Shown here: piece after piece, positions 8,170 to 15,031 of the stretch | Layout of the letters: each line of letters starts with the position of its first letter | Numbering within the stretch: position 1 is the stretch's first letter | Assembly: GCF_003149455.1 (NCBI RefSeq) | Contig: NZ_QFFK01000013.1 | Location: forward strand, 62,001-126,000 | DNA from: Chitinophaga deserti | GTDB taxonomy: Bacteria; Bacteroidota; Bacteroidia; Chitinophagales; Chitinophagaceae | Length of the DNA: 64,000 bases | Reading direction: 5' to 3' | The notes under the pieces: model-generated | Told to the model about the DNA's origin: nothing | Database searches by the model: none | What the model saw: only the letters and a program-made list of their open reading frames with translations | Translations under genes and position numbers: made by a program

Positions 8170-8757
8170 TCAATTTATTGTTTTAATTATTTTAGCCGGT
8201 ACGCCACCCACAATTGTATTATCCGGTACGTCTTTCGAAACCACTGCCCCGGCAGCCACCACGGCATTTTCCCCAATAGTGACACCTGCCAGTATAGTGG
8301 CACCCGCCCCTATCCAGGCGTTTCTTTTGATGGTGATGGGATGAGACACTGTGGATCTTCTTTCCGCAGGGTTCAGGGGATGGTTCGTAGTTATGAGGTT
8401 TACTTTAGGACCTATGAGCACATCATCTTCCAGCGTGATTCCGCCACGGTCCATAAACGTGCAGGCATGGTTCACGAATACATTCTTTCCAATGCGGATG
8501 TTTTCTCCGAAATCGGAATAAAAAGGCGGAATCAGGAAAAAGGAATCATCGACCCTGTAGCTGACCAGTTTGCTAAACACATCGCGGATTAATTGTACAT
8601 CGTCTGTTACCAGTGTATTCAGCTCTGCGGTAGTGCGCATAGCTTTCTGAATCACCGCGAAAAGCTTTGGATACTCCGGATCATCCAGGCGGATAGTATT
8701 ACCCAATCTGTCCCTTTCGAAAATATCGTTTACCGTATGATTCATTTCTTCGTGCAT
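8170..8757 (-). CDS. Hexapeptide-repeat O-acetyltransferase (maltose/galactoside acetyltransferase type)
   Basis: This acetyltransferase of about 195 aa is a left-handed parallel beta-helix protein of the LacA/Maa/NodL group. The N-terminal helical cap (residues about 1-70) precedes hexapeptide repeats such as IRIGKNVFVNHACT, ITLEDDVLIGPKVNL and ITIKRNAWIGAGATILAGVTIGE. The presumed catalytic His lies in TTNHPLNP, as in the family's TxxHP motif. It would move an acetyl group from acetyl-CoA to a sugar or related hydroxyl in the cytoplasm. The start at 8757 is the first ATG; 8745 is an alternative. It is upstream of the alpha/beta hydrolase and probably co-transcribed with it; an AraC regulator lies just beyond. 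Confidence 0.85.
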   Translation of the reverse strand: MHEEMNHTVNDIFERDRLGNTIRLDDPEYPKLFAVIQKAMRTTAELNTLVTDDVQLIRDVFSKLVSYRVDDSFFLIPPFYSDFGENIRIGKNVFVNHACTFMDRGGITLEDDVLIGPKVNLITTNHPLNPAERRSTVSHPITIKRNAWIGAGATILAGVTIGENAVVAAGAVVSKDVPDNTIVGGVPAKIIKTIN

Positions 8758-8822
8758 AAGCACAAAGTTCCGTCAGAAAGGTACCTTGCTGCTAACGATA
8801 TTCAATACATTCATTAAGGAAA

Positions 8823-9701
8823 TCAAACCAACTGATCCCGGTAAGCGGATGGGTTAATACCCATCATCTTTTTAAAGAAGTTATTAAAATACGTAGGATA
8901 CTCAAAACCAAGAGCATAGGCAACATCTGATATATTCCAGTCGGTATGCTGTAGCAGAGCCCGGGCTTCGGCGATGATACGTTCACTAATGTGGGTGGTA
9001 GTGGATTTACCTGTAACTTCCTTTACGGCGCGGTTGAGGTAATTAACGTGGACAGACAGGCTTTTGGCATAGTCTGCCGCGGTTTTAAGGGTTAAAGGCC
9101 GGCTGACTGACTCCACGGGAAACTGTCTTTCCAGCAGTTCAAGGAAAACGGATGTGATCCGCGACAGGGCATTACTATGCTTGTCGAAGTTTTCGGAGGG
9201 CCTGAGCTTTAGCGCTTCGTGAATGATGAGCTGGATGTAGTTACGGATCAGGTCATCTTTAAAGGCATACTCCGACTGCTGCTCTTCTATCATTTTGATA
9301 AAAATGCTGTTCAGATACTGGCGCTGAGGTTCGCTGATCTGCAATACAGGTGTACCGCCAATCCTGAAGAGGGGCGATTGTTGGAGGCTTTCGGAACGTT
9401 CCCCGCTTTGCAAAAAATCTTCCGAGAAAAGGCAGGTATAACCGATATAGGTAGTAGAAAGTGTTTCCCATGAATATGGGATATGTGGATTACCGAAAAA
9501 CAGGATGGTTCCATCCATATCGAAGCTGCGATCGGCGTAGTGGATTTTGCTTTTACCGGTGGTAAGGCAGATTTTGTAGAAGTCTTTCCGGCTGTAAGTG
9601 CGGGTAGCACTGCCGTCGCTTTCTATCCGGAAGGCATTAAAACCTTTCATTTTAAGCTCATTGTTATATGGCGAGAGGGAGCGACGGTTACCTTTATCCA
9701 T
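8823..9701 (-). CDS. AraC-family transcriptional regulator
   Basis: This 292-aa protein has an N-terminal cupin-like sensing region (residues about 15-170, with DGTILFFGNPHIPYSWE) and a C-terminal AraC DNA-binding domain. The first helix-turn-helix spans AADYAKSLSVHVNYLNRAVKE. The second contains ISDVAYALGFEYPTYFNNFF, with the typical FxxYFxxxFK signature and GINPSAYR end. Position suggests it controls the acetyltransferase/hydrolase pair 65 nt downstream on the same strand. That target is inference; the ligand is unknown. Confidence 0.88.
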   Translation of the reverse strand: MDKGNRRSLSPYNNELKMKGFNAFRIESDGSATRTYSRKDFYKICLTTGKSKIHYADRSFDMDGTILFFGNPHIPYSWETLSTTYIGYTCLFSEDFLQSGERSESLQQSPLFRIGGTPVLQISEPQRQYLNSIFIKMIEEQQSEYAFKDDLIRNYIQLIIHEALKLRPSENFDKHSNALSRITSVFLELLERQFPVESVSRPLTLKTAADYAKSLSVHVNYLNRAVKEVTGKSTTTHISERIIAEARALLQHTDWNISDVAYALGFEYPTYFNNFFKKMMGINPSAYRDQLV

Positions 9702-9762
9702 ACAACGAAATTAAGAAAATCAAATCAAATGGAGGATTACCATTAGGTTCATTTAACTTATA

Positions 9763-9987
9763 CTATTGCTTCAATAACACCGCCCCTTTCTTCGCCAGCC
9801 TTTTACCTATGGCTATAATCGCATCTTTTTCAGCTTCCGTAAACTGCCCGCCAACTTTAACCTTCCGGTAATAAGTAGCTTCACTCCATCCGCAGGCCTC
9901 ACATACCTCCTTCTTAAAGTTGGAAGGAGCATCGTGGAAGTATGCGTGCAGGTTTAGGAAAATGAATTGATGAAAGGAATTAAACAA
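9763..9987 (-). CDS. Small HTH-like protein, N-terminus uncertain or truncated
   Basis: This reading frame encodes about 74 residues. Its C-terminal half looks like a small DNA-binding protein: FKKEVCEACGWSEATYYRKV has the spacing of a helix-turn-helix, followed by FTEAEKDAIIAIGKRLAKKG. No ATG exists in frame. The first possible initiation codon is a TTG at 9987 and a stop lies three codons further upstream, so the gene either uses TTG or has lost its 5' end. It sits at the left edge of the accessory island that holds the RloB pair, so a truncated copy at an insertion boundary is plausible. Function is not known beyond probable DNA binding. Confidence 0.5.
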   Translation of the reverse strand: MFNSFHQFIFLNLHAYFHDAPSNFKKEVCEACGWSEATYYRKVKVGGQFTEAEKDAIIAIGKRLAKKGAVLLKQ

Positions 9988-10051
9988 TGAGTCTCAGGAT
10001 ACTTACAGTTTATTAAAAAAGCACCTACTAAAGTCTCATTGTCCTAGATTG

Positions 10052-10717
10052 CTAGGGACTTGTAGATAGGATCAATTTTTCATCAATCTTATAAACATGA
10101 CTACCAACAACAGTAGGATAATCTTCTAAAGCATGATCACGTAACCTTGCCTGTCTAATCGCCAAGTCCAGATTGGCAATATAAACATCGGTTCGAAGAT
10201 TGCTTTTATTATAAGATCCTCCTAAGGCAGCCATTAGCAATCGTTCTACATGTGTTCTTGAAGTCCTGCTCTTCTTATTTGAACGAATAGCCTCAATTTC
10301 ATCTGCTGTAAATTCTGATATATCCAATACATGCAGCAACAACCAAAGTTCGAAGCAAGGATTACTTACAGCAACATACATATTTCCTTGTGCCCGACAT
10401 GCAGCCACAATATCAGGGATATTTCGCCACCTATCAGTATCAATTACCATCCACAGCTCATCTTTCGGGCCGAAATTATACCTGTCCTTCGCTTCTCTCT
10501 TTAACTTTAGGAACACGTGCCTGGAAGAACTTTGGTTATCACCTTTCGGTCTAACTAACGCATGCAACTCAACCAAATCTCTGTTAAAACGTCTACAACC
10601 TTTAACAGCATCAAAATACAAGCGTTCGGTATCAACGCCTTCATAAGCTAACACAATGATCTTCTCTTTATTTTTGGAGCCACTTTCGCGGATGAAATCA
10701 GTTCTTTCTCTTGGCAT
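10052..10717 (-). CDS. rloB: RloB-family (Toprim-like) putative nuclease
   Basis: This 221-aa protein matches the RloB family. The family landmarks are all visible: YEGVDTERLYF (acidic residue Glu26 of a Toprim-like fold), ELWMVIDTDRW (Asp93 and Asp95, the metal-binding DxD) and SNPCFELWLLLH (residues 118-129), the most typical RloB signature. RloB genes are found with AAA ATPases in defence islands and restriction loci, and the same ATPase-plus-Toprim logic occurs in PARIS (AriA/AriB) and OLD systems. Here the ATPase gene ends 21 nt upstream on the same strand. A role as the effector nuclease of an anti-phage pair is inferred from family and neighbour, not shown. Confidence 0.85.
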   Translation of the reverse strand: MPRERTDFIRESGSKNKEKIIVLAYEGVDTERLYFDAVKGCRRFNRDLVELHALVRPKGDNQSSSRHVFLKLKREAKDRYNFGPKDELWMVIDTDRWRNIPDIVAACRAQGNMYVAVSNPCFELWLLLHVLDISEFTADEIEAIRSNKKSRTSRTHVERLLMAALGGSYNKSNLRTDVYIANLDLAIRQARLRDHALEDYPTVVGSHVYKIDEKLILSTSP

Positions 10718-10738
10718 AGGCTATACCTACTACTTATT

Positions 10739-12106
10739 TTAATTAGGAATTACTGTTATTTTATTTCGGTTACCCAGGTGCGGCACACCTCTAAATCTGC
10801 CTAGCAAATAGTCTTTCCTGATTTCTTTGTCAAACCGGACATCATATTCCTCCAGGGAATGTAATCTGCTTGCGCCACTATCGTCCTTTGTAACAAACCA
10901 AATTTCATCTTTTCGCAACAATTTCTGTGTAAGCAATGTAGATTCATGGCTTGCCACGATCAATTGACTATTAATCTTTCCAGCTCTGGAAGTGAAAAAG
11001 TCAATCAAATCATATATTATGTTGGGGTGTAAACTTCTTTCCATCTCATCTACCACAAACACATTATCCCCTTTCATCAAATCCATCAATAGTGGAATGA
11101 AATCAATAATACGATTAGTGCCATCGGATAAATCTTTCGAATCAAAAAGCTCAAATTCATTTGAACCCTTGATCCTGTGTTTAGTCATAAACTTTTGATA
11201 GATGAACCCATTCTCGCTTTTACTGATAATATAGGTGTTATTCTTGCTCGACATTATTCCACCTTTTGCCTGAGATTCAACGTTAAATATTTCATTCTCG
11301 ATAGCTGATAATACTTCATCCGGAAGATCAACTTTACTTCGGTCCACGTCTTCAAATGAGATGCCATGGATGCCTGTATCAAAGTAATCAAGTAACTCCT
11401 GGAATACTTTCAGCACATCCTGATTATTCTGTATTTCAAATTTCAACCCTTGCTTATACTTACCTTCAGGGGAGAGAACATTAAGGCTGTTATAAAACCA
11501 ATCAATAACATTCATCAAATCATCAATATTTGAAACGTTTCCTTTGGTCTTCCGCTCTCTTATTTCGGTCAAAAACAACTGGTTATCTGGAGTACTTTTA
11601 GCGATAAATGTTAAAAATTGCTTTTCTTCCACCTTACTGTTTAATTTAAAAAAGTATTCTAAATCAAAAGGTTCCTCTTTTCTGTTGTCCCGTTCAAAAA
11701 GCTTTACTTCACTAGTCTTTTTTACCTCATACAACCACTCCTCCACTATCTTTTCCCTGTTAAAAACAAAACCGTAAGCATAATTTTTCCCCCGGTGCTG
11801 TATTTCATATTCAATTCGAGAATCAGCTCTGGAAAAAGATTTATCCAAACGGAAATTTTGAAAATCGATAGGTGAGTCAGCTTTTGTACCCTTCAACACT
11901 AACCGCTGCCCAAAAGCAATAGCTTTAGTCAGATTTGATTTTCCTGAAGCATTTGCACCGTATATTAATGATGTTTTAAGAGTTGATATCCCATTGACAG
12001 GCAAAGTCTTATGTTCGGATTTCAGGGTCGTTCTACCAGGAATCAGGGAAAACTCCTGCCTTTCTCCAAACGACGTAAAATTCTCTACTTTGAACCTAAT
12101 TAACAT
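10739..12106 (-). CDS. AAA15/SMC-type ATPase, partner of RloB
   Basis: This 455-aa ATPase is of the AAA15/AAA21 (ABC-like, Rad50-related) class. It has Walker A GANASGKS (residues 50-57), the signature LSDGTNR (326-332), Walker B VFVVDE (349-354) followed by the D-loop region MERSLHP, and the switch His in VASHES (H387). The region 60-320 is a helical insertion rather than a long coiled coil. Such ATPases sense phage components and license a partner nuclease in OLD, Gabija and PARIS-like systems. It is transcribed first, with rloB next, so the two form an operon. Base composition in this island is visibly more A+T-rich than in the flanking PUL. Confidence 0.85.
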   Translation of the reverse strand: MLIRFKVENFTSFGERQEFSLIPGRTTLKSEHKTLPVNGISTLKTSLIYGANASGKSNLTKAIAFGQRLVLKGTKADSPIDFQNFRLDKSFSRADSRIEYEIQHRGKNYAYGFVFNREKIVEEWLYEVKKTSEVKLFERDNRKEEPFDLEYFFKLNSKVEEKQFLTFIAKSTPDNQLFLTEIRERKTKGNVSNIDDLMNVIDWFYNSLNVLSPEGKYKQGLKFEIQNNQDVLKVFQELLDYFDTGIHGISFEDVDRSKVDLPDEVLSAIENEIFNVESQAKGGIMSSKNNTYIISKSENGFIYQKFMTKHRIKGSNEFELFDSKDLSDGTNRIIDFIPLLMDLMKGDNVFVVDEMERSLHPNIIYDLIDFFTSRAGKINSQLIVASHESTLLTQKLLRKDEIWFVTKDDSGASRLHSLEEYDVRFDKEIRKDYLLGRFRGVPHLGNRNKITVIPN

Positions 12107-12191
12107 ACATTATGGGTTTATAATGTCAAATCTAGTGATTTTTTCACTGCAAATAAAATTATCAACCCTATTAATTAGTTCGCCTCAGATA

Positions 12192-12887
12192 TTAATTCAA
12201 ATCCCTGATTATATCCCGAATAACTCTTAATTCACCTTCAGCTACTCCGAGGTGCAAAGCCAATTCAGCAGATGGTATCCGGGAAGTTAATTGTGGATTT
12301 TCATTAAACACTTTATTGTATCTCCCATCAGCATCCAATCCACGTAACTTACTCCTTCTATCCAACTTAACTAAGGATAATTCATATGCTTTTACTAAAA
12401 TATTTCTGGCTTCCTCATATTTACTAGTAAGTAAATTCAATTGCTCCCTACTTATCAATATGCATGCTGAATCTTCCAACGAATAGACATCCAGATTATA
12501 GTTTAGTGGCATATAAAATTCATCCTCACACATTACACTATTCATTTCCCCCATGAACCATGGTACATCAACTTTGGTAAACACCTTCGTTTTAGATGCG
12601 ATTAATCCTTTAACGGTTACCACATGATAGTTTTTCACATCCTGATAGACATTCATCACCGCTCCTTTCTTTAGACGAAGTGAGATACAGTATTTGCGGA
12701 ATTCCTCTTTGAAACCATCAGACAGATGCTTTACTTCCTTACCCGGTACCAGTAATTCATTCAAATAAAGTGGATCACAAAGGAGACGCTCATATCTGGA
12801 AAATACTTCAACAAACAATACATCCTGATCAGGTAAAGACAATTCTTCAACTTCCCCTTTTTTAACAAGATGTTTCCATGATTCCAT
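12192..12887 (-). CDS. Crp/Fnr-like regulator paralogue 3 (degenerate HTH)
   Basis: This 231-aa protein is the third of three tandem relatives. It shares the N-terminal W-K-H-L motif, a jelly-roll cNMP-binding-like domain (the KKGAVMNVY strand, then GLIASK and PWFMGE) and a helical C-terminus with its neighbours. The C-terminal helices IPSAELALHLGVAEGELRVI resemble a Crp helix-turn-helix, but the recognition helix lacks the usual Ser/Arg-rich face. The Arg-containing phosphate-binding cassette of true cAMP receptors is not apparent, as is usual for Bacteroidota members. It may bind DNA weakly or act through protein contacts. It lies 20 nt from the next paralogue and 85 nt from the RloB-pair ATPase, all on one strand. 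Confidence 0.65.
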   Translation of the reverse strand: MESWKHLVKKGEVEELSLPDQDVLFVEVFSRYERLLCDPLYLNELLVPGKEVKHLSDGFKEEFRKYCISLRLKKGAVMNVYQDVKNYHVVTVKGLIASKTKVFTKVDVPWFMGEMNSVMCEDEFYMPLNYNLDVYSLEDSACILISREQLNLLTSKYEEARNILVKAYELSLVKLDRRSKLRGLDADGRYNKVFNENPQLTSRIPSAELALHLGVAEGELRVIRDIIRDLN

Positions 12888-12907
12888 GATGTGTTATATT
12901 ATGATTA

Positions 12908-13567
12908 TTAATTGTGATCACTACCGATCAGTTTATTCAGATTGCGAAGCTGTGTGACAACTTTTTTATCAACCCTCAGATACTTAGCCAACTCCTCATC
13001 AGGCAAGCTGATGATCAGTTCAGGGTTCTCCTCATAAATGTATTGATATCGATTTATGGGAGGCAAATCCCAATAATACGACTGGTCCCTCTGAATCAGC
13101 AAATTCTCATTTAGTTCTTCATCCACTATTTCCTCAAAACTCTCATAGGAACCAATTAATATCTCCCTTTTATCATTGGGTAACATGATACAATCAGACA
13201 ATTCCAAAGCTACCACCTGATAGTTGTATTGCATTTTCATGTAAAAGCTCCTCTCCATTACACTACAATTCGTCCTACCCATAAACCACATAACCCGCTC
13301 CTTCACCCCTGAATTTTCTTTGGCTGCAATAAGACCTCTGACAGCTACGATACTATGCTGATTTCCCTTCTCATAGCTATAAATTTCAGCCCCCTTCTTA
13401 AAACGGACCACCTCGCAACACTTCCGAAAGTCTGCAAAAAATGCATCTGACAATTCCGGACAATGCTTACGGTACTCAAATGCTATTTTATCAAACATTT
13501 GCTGTTGCACTTTCGTGGGGGTTATTGACGCCTCTCCATTTTCGATAAGATGTTTCCAAAAACTCAT
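12908..13567 (-). CDS. Crp/Fnr-like regulator paralogue 2 (degenerate HTH)
   Basis: This 219-aa middle member of the tandem trio begins MSFWKHLIENGE. It has the same cNMP-binding-like core as its neighbours: RFKKGAEIYSY, AVRGLIAAK and MWFMGR. The C-terminal part, LPDEELAKYLRVDKKVVTQL, occupies the place of the Crp helix-turn-helix but reads Asp-Lys-Lys-Val where active members have Ser/Arg recognition residues. Length fits the family (about 200-230). The three copies are clearly homologous yet strongly diverged, which argues for an old duplication with different retained roles. Confidence 0.65.
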   Translation of the reverse strand: MSFWKHLIENGEASITPTKVQQQMFDKIAFEYRKHCPELSDAFFADFRKCCEVVRFKKGAEIYSYEKGNQHSIVAVRGLIAAKENSGVKERVMWFMGRTNCSVMERSFYMKMQYNYQVVALELSDCIMLPNDKREILIGSYESFEEIVDEELNENLLIQRDQSYYWDLPPINRYQYIYEENPELIISLPDEELAKYLRVDKKVVTQLRNLNKLIGSDHN

Positions 13568-13641
13568 TATGATTGATTTTTAGGGTAAATAAATGCTCCG
13601 ATTCAATTGTACATTATCTATATAAAATCCTGCTATTACAC

Positions 13642-14325
13642 TCATCCAAATAATTTAAAAATGCTGATGACACTCATTAATTTATTCCTGAAGATCAAGC
13701 CTTTACTGCGGCTTAATGTAGACTTATTAACTCCCAGATAAGAGGCCAGCATTGCATCAGAAACCCGGTTTATAAATTTTGGACTCTCCTTAAACAACAT
13801 TTTACACCGGCCAACTGCGGAATCCGACAGCAAGGTAATCCTCTCATCCCACAGTACATGGTACTTCTCCGTCATCAACCGGCCAACTACATTAAATTCA
13901 ATATACTTGTCGTAAATAAATTGCAGATCATCATTGTGCAGTGCAATACAATCCATATCCTCCATGACTACGAGGCGGCCTTCGCTCGGCTCTTGCGTAT
14001 AAAAGCTTTTCACTGATATAACCACATCCCCTTCTGCCATAAACCAACATGTTTGCTCCTTACGCTCTCTCTTCAAAATCAAACGTACTAATCCCGTTGC
14101 TGCAAAAAGGACATGCGTGCACACCTCGCCATGGTTCACAATAACTGCATCTTTCTTAAACCGTACAAACTCACACCGCTTCCATAATTCTTTTACCACC
14201 TTTTCAGAAAGCTTCGGGTACAACCTCCGGAACTCCACAATCATTGCATTAAACATTGCCAAAGCCATCTCATCAGGTAACTCATGCACCATACCAAGGC
14301 CGGCTAAGTGACTCCATGATCTCAT
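13642..14325 (-). CDS. Crp/Fnr-family regulator paralogue 1
   Basis: This 227-aa protein is the least degenerate of the trio. The cNMP-binding-like domain spans about residues 25-130, with VRFKKDAVIVNHGE, LFAATGLVRLI and CWFMAEGDVV. The C-terminal helix-turn-helix VSDAMLASYLGVNKSTLSRSK has a normal recognition helix. The family in Bacteroidota usually lacks residues for cAMP binding, so the ligand is unknown. It is the first gene of a run that continues through the two paralogues and perhaps into the ATPase/rloB pair, and it could regulate them. Confidence 0.78.
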   Translation of the reverse strand: MRSWSHLAGLGMVHELPDEMALAMFNAMIVEFRRLYPKLSEKVVKELWKRCEFVRFKKDAVIVNHGEVCTHVLFAATGLVRLILKRERKEQTCWFMAEGDVVISVKSFYTQEPSEGRLVVMEDMDCIALHNDDLQFIYDKYIEFNVVGRLMTEKYHVLWDERITLLSDSAVGRCKMLFKESPKFINRVSDAMLASYLGVNKSTLSRSKGLIFRNKLMSVISIFKLFG

Positions 14326-14515
14326 TTTGTAATTGATTTAGGGTTAGCTGGTTAACTAAGGGAATACTTATGGCTAAAATGGGAGCGTATAATTTGCTTT
14401 CCATAACGCAAATGATAATGGAATGTTCATAATGTGAAGTAAATTTTCATAAATACAAACTCGTTAGTATTATAACCAGCTTACCCAGGCAATCACCGAC
14501 TCCAAAATGCACGCT
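14326..14515. other. A+T-rich spacer before the repeat array
   Basis: I see no gene here. The stretch is A+T-rich and must carry the promoter for the Crp-like trio on the minus strand. Several TTTG boxes occur on that strand, but none has a convincing TAnnTTTG partner. Confidence 0.4.
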
Positions 14516-14625
14516 AAAGGCCGTTGAAGGCAGTGTAGAGGCAGTCTACCCCTAGTGTAAAGACAGTCTAAAGGCAGTGAAAGGGCAGTCCGAAGACTGT
14601 AACGAGGCAGTCAAAAGGCAGGAAT
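14516..14625 (+). repeat. Degenerate 11-nt tandem array (locus 1)
   Basis: Ten units in nearly perfect 11-nt register have consensus RAGGCAGTSTA. Examples are AAGGCAGTGTA (14527), GAGGCAGTCTA (14538), AAGACAGTCTA (14560) and GAGGCAGTCAA (14604). Only two units depart from 11 nt (one of 10, one of 12). There are no spacers, so this is not a CRISPR array. It ends 8 nt from the stop of the small HTH gene. A related and longer array lies at 52513. Eleven bp is about one turn of an A-form helix. Confidence 0.85.
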
Positions 14626-14632
14626 CGCCAAC

Positions 14633-14839
14633 TTACATCTCAAAAAATTGCCTGATTTCATCTTCCGTTATTCCTGCAAACCTGCAAAACTCAGCCACGG
14701 TAACATACTGCTCTTCTTCCTTCTTCAGTTTACCCCTTAGTCTTACCATCAACCTCCGGGCAGTACGTGACGATGTACCCAGGATGCGCTGAATATCTGC
14801 AGTAGACACAACTCTTCTTAGTAGTGAATTCTTACTCAT
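14633..14839 (-). CDS. Small helix-turn-helix protein
   Basis: This 68-aa protein begins MSKNSLLRRVVSTADIQRIL. An upstream in-frame ATG at 14905 would add 22 residues across the CGGCCA repeats, so I prefer 14839. It holds one clear helix-turn-helix (ADIQRILGTSSRTARRLMVR) and a second helical hairpin (VTVAEFCRFAGITEDEIRQF). The likely role is a local repressor. Its own upstream region carries four CGGCCA repeats and the promoter of the divergent gene at 15032, so it may regulate both. It belongs to the unknown module that extends to 17369. Confidence 0.65.
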   Translation of the reverse strand: MSKNSLLRRVVSTADIQRILGTSSRTARRLMVRLRGKLKKEEEQYVTVAEFCRFAGITEDEIRQFFEM

Positions 14840-14855
14840 TTTGATAAGTTTTAAG

Positions 14856-14899
14856 CGGCCAAAAGTGATCAAAACGGCCAATTGCGGCCATAACGGCCA
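14856..14899. repeat. Four CGGCCA direct repeats (iteron- or operator-like)
   Basis: CGGCCA occurs at 14856, 14875, 14885 and 14894. The spacings of 19, 10 and 9 nt put the copies on about the same face of the helix. They lie between the divergent HTH and unknown-family genes. They could be operators for the HTH protein or replication iterons for the DnaC/DnaD-like pair of the same module. Confidence 0.65.
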
Positions 14900-14909
14900 T
14901 CTCATTTTT

Positions 14910-14941
14910 TTTGTTTTTCCACTCCTCCTACTTTCGGTTTG
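14910..14941 (+). promoter_or_regulatory. Bacteroidota-type promoter for the gene at 15032
   Basis: TTTG (14910-14913) and TCGGTTTG (14934-14941) are separated by 20 nt. This matches the TTTG-N19-21-TAnnTTTG consensus with one mismatch. Transcription would start near 14948 and give a leader of about 84 nt. Confidence 0.55.
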
Positions 14942-15012
14942 TAATTACGAAAACACCACGCTGATCACGTGAAAAGCTTTACTGGCACGGCTTGATAGTG
15001 CCAATTACAAAC
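14937..15012. repeat. Nested inverted repeats in the leader of the gene at 15032
   Basis: The outer arms are GTTTGTAATT (14937-14946) and AATTACAAAC (15003-15012). An inner hairpin pairs TGGCAC (14983-14988) with GTGCCA (14998-15003) across a 9-nt loop. All arms are perfect. They may form an RNA structure in the leader or be a protein-binding site. Confidence 0.6.
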
Positions 15013-15031
15013 TTTTTAAAAAATCAATTTT

